Below are positions 60,216 through 64,000 of a stretch of DNA of 64,000 nucleotides, in pieces. The position numbers and the translations under genes are program-made. The stretch comes from Anthostomella pinea (Eukaryota > Ascomycota > Sordariomycetes > Xylariales > Xylariaceae): positions 2,046,001 to 2,110,000 of the forward strand of contig CAUWAG010000006.1 in NCBI GenBank assembly GCA_963556695.1, read 5' to 3'. The notes beneath the pieces are model-generated. The model was not told the DNA's origin. It did no database searches and saw only the letters and a list, made by a program, of their open reading frames with translations. Position 1 is the stretch's first letter. The number at the start of each line of letters is the position of its first letter.

Positions 60216-63200
60216 TATAAATTAAGAACGTTTTTTTACCGTTCAAGAAGAAAAAATTTAAGCCTTTACAAATCGATGAGTATAACCATATTTTTGCCAG
60301 TAATTAAGCTTTATATAAGATTTTATCATTATTATAAGAATCTTTTAATTTTTAATATTCAAAAAAAGAACATTAAACGATAAGCTTACCTTGATTATTT
60401 TTAAGCTTTATATCTTTGATGTAAAAAACAAGGCCTCATTATAAAGATAATAGTTACTTTGAAATAATCCGTAAAGACAGAAAAAGTTAGAACCGTAGCT
60501 AAAAAAACACGGAAAAAGCAAAGAATTACGCGAAAAACTTTTGCGCTTATTTACCTTTTTCAACGGCGTAATAAATTATACCAAAAAAAGTCAAGAAGAC
60601 CATAAAAGAAACGTGAACGAAACAATATGATTATAAGTTACTTACTTATAAAAATTAAGGTATTGGCGAGAGGAAAAAACCGTAATAAATCTTAAACGAC
60701 TTGTTTGCGCGCGTAAAAAAACCGATAATAAGATGAAAAGTAAAAAATACAGTAAAGGTAAAAATATTTATAATATCATAAACGCGTAATATAAAGGTAA
60801 AATCGGTAGTAATTAAACTATTTTGAAGGACAAAAACGGCTATTGAATAAATAATTACACAATTTTTTTCCTCCTTTTAATAAAAACCAATTTACAAATA
60901 TAAAGTATGTAAAGAAAAACAGTTAAGGTAAAGAGTCAGAATCACGCAAATAATAACGGCTTAAAATATAACTATTAATAAATAATAGCATATTAAGTAA
61001 GAAATAGAGGATTATTTTAAGTAAAATAATAGAATCGACGAAAGAACGCTTAAACTAACTATCTTTAAAATAATAATTATTAAAAATAGTATAAATATAA
61101 CTCTATAAATATTACTTTATTTTATATTAAACATTATAATATTCATAAACCATTATAAAATACTTTATAAGTATAACGTTAAATGCCTTATATGATAACG
61201 AAATAGCTTTATAATAATAATAAAATACAATGTTAAACCATTATACCGGCTGTACCGGTTATATCGAACGTATGTATAAGAACTTATATATCAAAGTATA
61301 ATAATACGTTCGTTTATAGTTGTATAACTACTTAATACGAATAGATTCATGTTCAAATATAAGTATAACGCGTTTAGCTAGCATAGCCTTAAAGCCATGA
61401 GGTAACGGTTATTAATCAACCGTTTTTAAACACTTAATATTATTTTAAATGTACTTAATCGGCGTACAAAATATTTATAATTATATTATTTATATTACTT
61501 TATTCAAAACGTTTATTAATATAAATGATGTTAAAGGGCTTCCTAAGGTTTTAACGGATCTTATTAAATATTATTATCTTTTACAAATTCTATTTGAGGC
61601 TATTTATTGCTTTTTAAAATAACTTTTCTATACATTAAACGGTTTCAAAATGTTATATAAAATGAAGAATTTTAATCTTAATTTTACGTAGTTGATGTAA
61701 GATTTAATATGGATTTTCAAATTAATTTGCATTTAATATCGAGTACCTTTTTACGTAGTTATAATTAATAAGCGTTAAAATCGACTTTATATAAATCTTC
61801 GTTACTAGTAATAAAAAAAACCGGGTTTAAATACGTGAAAATCTTTGAAATACTTTTTTTAAGCTTTATAAAAATGAAATTTTATGATTTTATACTTCAA
61901 GCGCCTTTTTCGGCGGTTTATCTTTTCCCCCCGTAATACTTTTGTTAATTGCGTTATTACGACGCGTTACAGTATACGATCGGTTTTCAATTTTTTATAA
62001 CGATAACGGAGGGGTTTTTATATTAGGAGAGGTTAACATCGTATAATACTTATAAAATCGTAATTACTCAATAATTCAAAATCTTTATAAGAATTAATAT
62101 AAAGAGAATTAAATTATTTTTTTAAAATTAAATAACGTAATTCTATTTTTTTTTATATGTTATATAAATTGGTTTTATCTTTTTAACGTTAAGATTTTCT
62201 ATTAGCATTTAAAATTGTCAATCGATAAAGGTAAAGTAAACGAATTTTGAAATCTTAAAGTTTTATCAATTGAGTTTATACTTATAGATAAAATCAAAAA
62301 TCTACTTACATTTTTTATAAAATGTTATGTCTTTAGTTATGAATGATTTTATATCATTTACGGTATAAGCGGTAGCTTCTATAATTTTATCTTAAAATAC
62401 CGGTATTATGCGAGTTTAGAGGACTACCTATTGCAATTTCTTTTTTTTAAAACGCGATACTTCATTTTATACGCTACTTTCAACGCTGATTTCTTAATAT
62501 CGCATTAATTAAAGATATCCTTTTTAACGTAAAATTTATTTATTCTACTTATATTCAATTCGCGCTTTTTATTAAAGGACAGTATTTATATTTACTTATA
62601 AAAGTTACGTTCATTGGGAATTTAACCTTTTAAACAGGTTTAAATATAAGTATTTCTCTTTATTGAATAAGTTTAAAAAGTTTTTTAAGTTATAAGTTTT
62701 GACTATTTATTCACGGTTTATATATTTTATAATCAGCGTAAAATATTTATAACTATCGATAATAACGAGTTTGAATTCGTTAATATCGGCTATGCAGATT
62801 CTACCGGTATATTAGGTCGATTTTTAAAGGGATTGAACCTAATTCAACGCGTTTTCGTTTAATTGTAAACCACATAAAAGATATCTACGCTTTAACGTTA
62901 AAATCGATGTTCGTTGTTACTTTAATCGTTTAAACAAATTTCATTTATCAAAATGGTATAATCGTTGGTATAAAAAGATTATTTTATTAAGTATCTCGTT
63001 TGTTCTTATTACGATTTCGTTAATAGTGTCAAAAATCAAAAGTCTTTGAATTATTAGCGGTATTTTCATTAATATTCAATCCGTATATTTATCAATACTA
63101 ATTAACTTTCAATATGTATCCGGTTTAAATCAGCGGTACTTTCAAAAGATAAAAGTTTTTTTAATGACGTTAAAAGTAATAAGAGATTTTTTTTAAGTTT

Positions 63201-64000
63201 AAACAGCATATTTCTAACGATATAAGTACGATTTTAAAAAAATCGTTTATTATAAAAGGTTGAAGTAGGAAATCTTTTTACGTATGAATTTTATTTAAAC
63301 CATATGAAGACTTGATTACATTTTATAGCTATTAATTTATAATGTATTATTTCTCAGTTTAATCGCTTTGATTAGTCTATTCGTATTAATCTCTTTTTCC
63401 GCAATTAGTATTTCAAATTAAAAAAAGTGGGAAAACTGTTAATAATTTATTGGTTTAAGTTACTATTAAAATAATATAATAGTTAATTATATGTATTAAC
63501 CTTATTTTTAACTTGATATACGAATATGAGGTGTATAACAGCAATCTTTTTAACGCCTTCGCACGAAAAGTCGGTCTTATACTTAAATTAGTATATTATA
63601 ATATGCTCTTTTCTATCTTAAGTATTTATTTAAAAGCTGTAGTGATTTTAAAGTTTTCTTTTCCAGCCGGGCTTAACCTTTAATATAAAGGAGCTATTTA
63701 AACTTGGATGCTTATGCTTTCGAGCTTTTTAAAAAGTTTGATCTTTTTAATTTATTTCGAGTATTTCGAAGAATGATAGCTTTATTTCTTATTACTATTA
63801 TAATTAAAGTAAATTCTTTTAAAGTATTATGATTTTCTATACTTTTGGTAATTAAATTCAATTCTATTTATTTATTTATCGATACAAAGATCTTTTTCAA
63901 ACTAAATCTTTTTGATTTTTAACTTTAACTTTTATTTTTACTTTTTACCGTTACTATCGTTTTCGGCGGCGTGCGACTTTCCCTTTCCCGCGTTGTTACC

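Larger units (their letters stand above)
40447..64000. repeat. AT-rich RIP-like isochore of degraded repeats
   Basis: 23.5 kb of very AT-rich DNA; the line at 42001 has 14 G/C in 60. It shows pervasive TA steps, few CA/TG steps, retained CG, and no long frames on either strand. This is the picture produced by RIP (C-to-T in CpA) on repeated elements in Pezizomycotina. Apart from the elements listed separately, the stretches 40.45-41.2, 41.75-43.4, 44.8-48.55, 48.8-49.07, 49.67-54.49, 56.35-60.06 and 60.22-64.0 kb hold nothing I can identify. They are probably transposons mutated beyond recognition by eye. No telomere repeat is present. Confidence 0.85.

Noticed and set aside
40447..64000. Mitochondrial DNA insertion as an explanation of the AT-rich block
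   Set aside because: No mitochondrial gene or tRNA was recognised, whereas nuclear transposon remnants with RIP-type changes are present.

Overview
The window looks like nuclear DNA of a filamentous ascomycete (Pezizomycotina). The evidence is short GT-AG introns of about 47-185 nt, a fungal highly reducing polyketide synthase (HR-PKS), a GPI-anchored aspartic protease, a Yae1-type protein, a fungal Tad1-like LINE, Fot1/pogo-like DNA transposons, and a long AT-rich block with the look of repeat-induced point mutation (RIP). Exon structures were worked out by hand from splice signals and reading frame. No species is assigned.

Positions 1-35 kb are gene-bearing, roughly half GC. In order: the 3' end of a G-patch RNA-binding protein (+); a GPI-anchored pepsin-like protease (-); a 13-exon HR-PKS (-, KS-AT-DH-ER-KR-ACP, no methyltransferase, no thioesterase, 2297 aa); a 4.1 kb gene-poor stretch with small repeats; a 14-TM MFS exporter (+); an SRPBCC (polyketide-cyclase/START-like) protein (+); a MYND-finger plus pRiA4b ORF-3-like protein (-); an RraA/HMG-aldolase-like protein (+); a Dabb (stress-responsive A/B barrel) protein (-); a secreted amidase (+); a Yae1-like protein (+); a secreted lysozyme-like (SLT-fold) protein (+); and an intron-containing elongator tRNA-Met (+). 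The PKS, exporter, SRPBCC, RraA, Dabb and amidase genes could form a biosynthetic cluster. That is an inference from proximity; no cluster-specific transcription factor or release enzyme was seen.

Positions 37.8-40.45 kb hold a decayed LINE on the minus strand with in-frame stops and a destroyed reverse-transcriptase active site.

Positions 40.45-64 kb are an AT-rich isochore (about one quarter GC in a line I counted), almost without open frames and rich in TA steps, as expected of RIP-degraded repeats. Recognisable objects inside it are: two copies of one Fot1/pogo-like transposon of very different decay (43.85-44.81 kb minus, heavily mutated; 54.49-56.09 kb plus, younger but internally deleted); a 591-bp MITE-like element with about 65-bp terminal inverted repeats and TA target duplication; two diverged tandem GC-rich units with a 171-bp period; a period-38 tandem repeat; and several short GC-rich islands, one carrying four copies of GTCACGTG. 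The block could be subtelomeric, pericentromeric or an internal AT isochore; the window alone does not decide.
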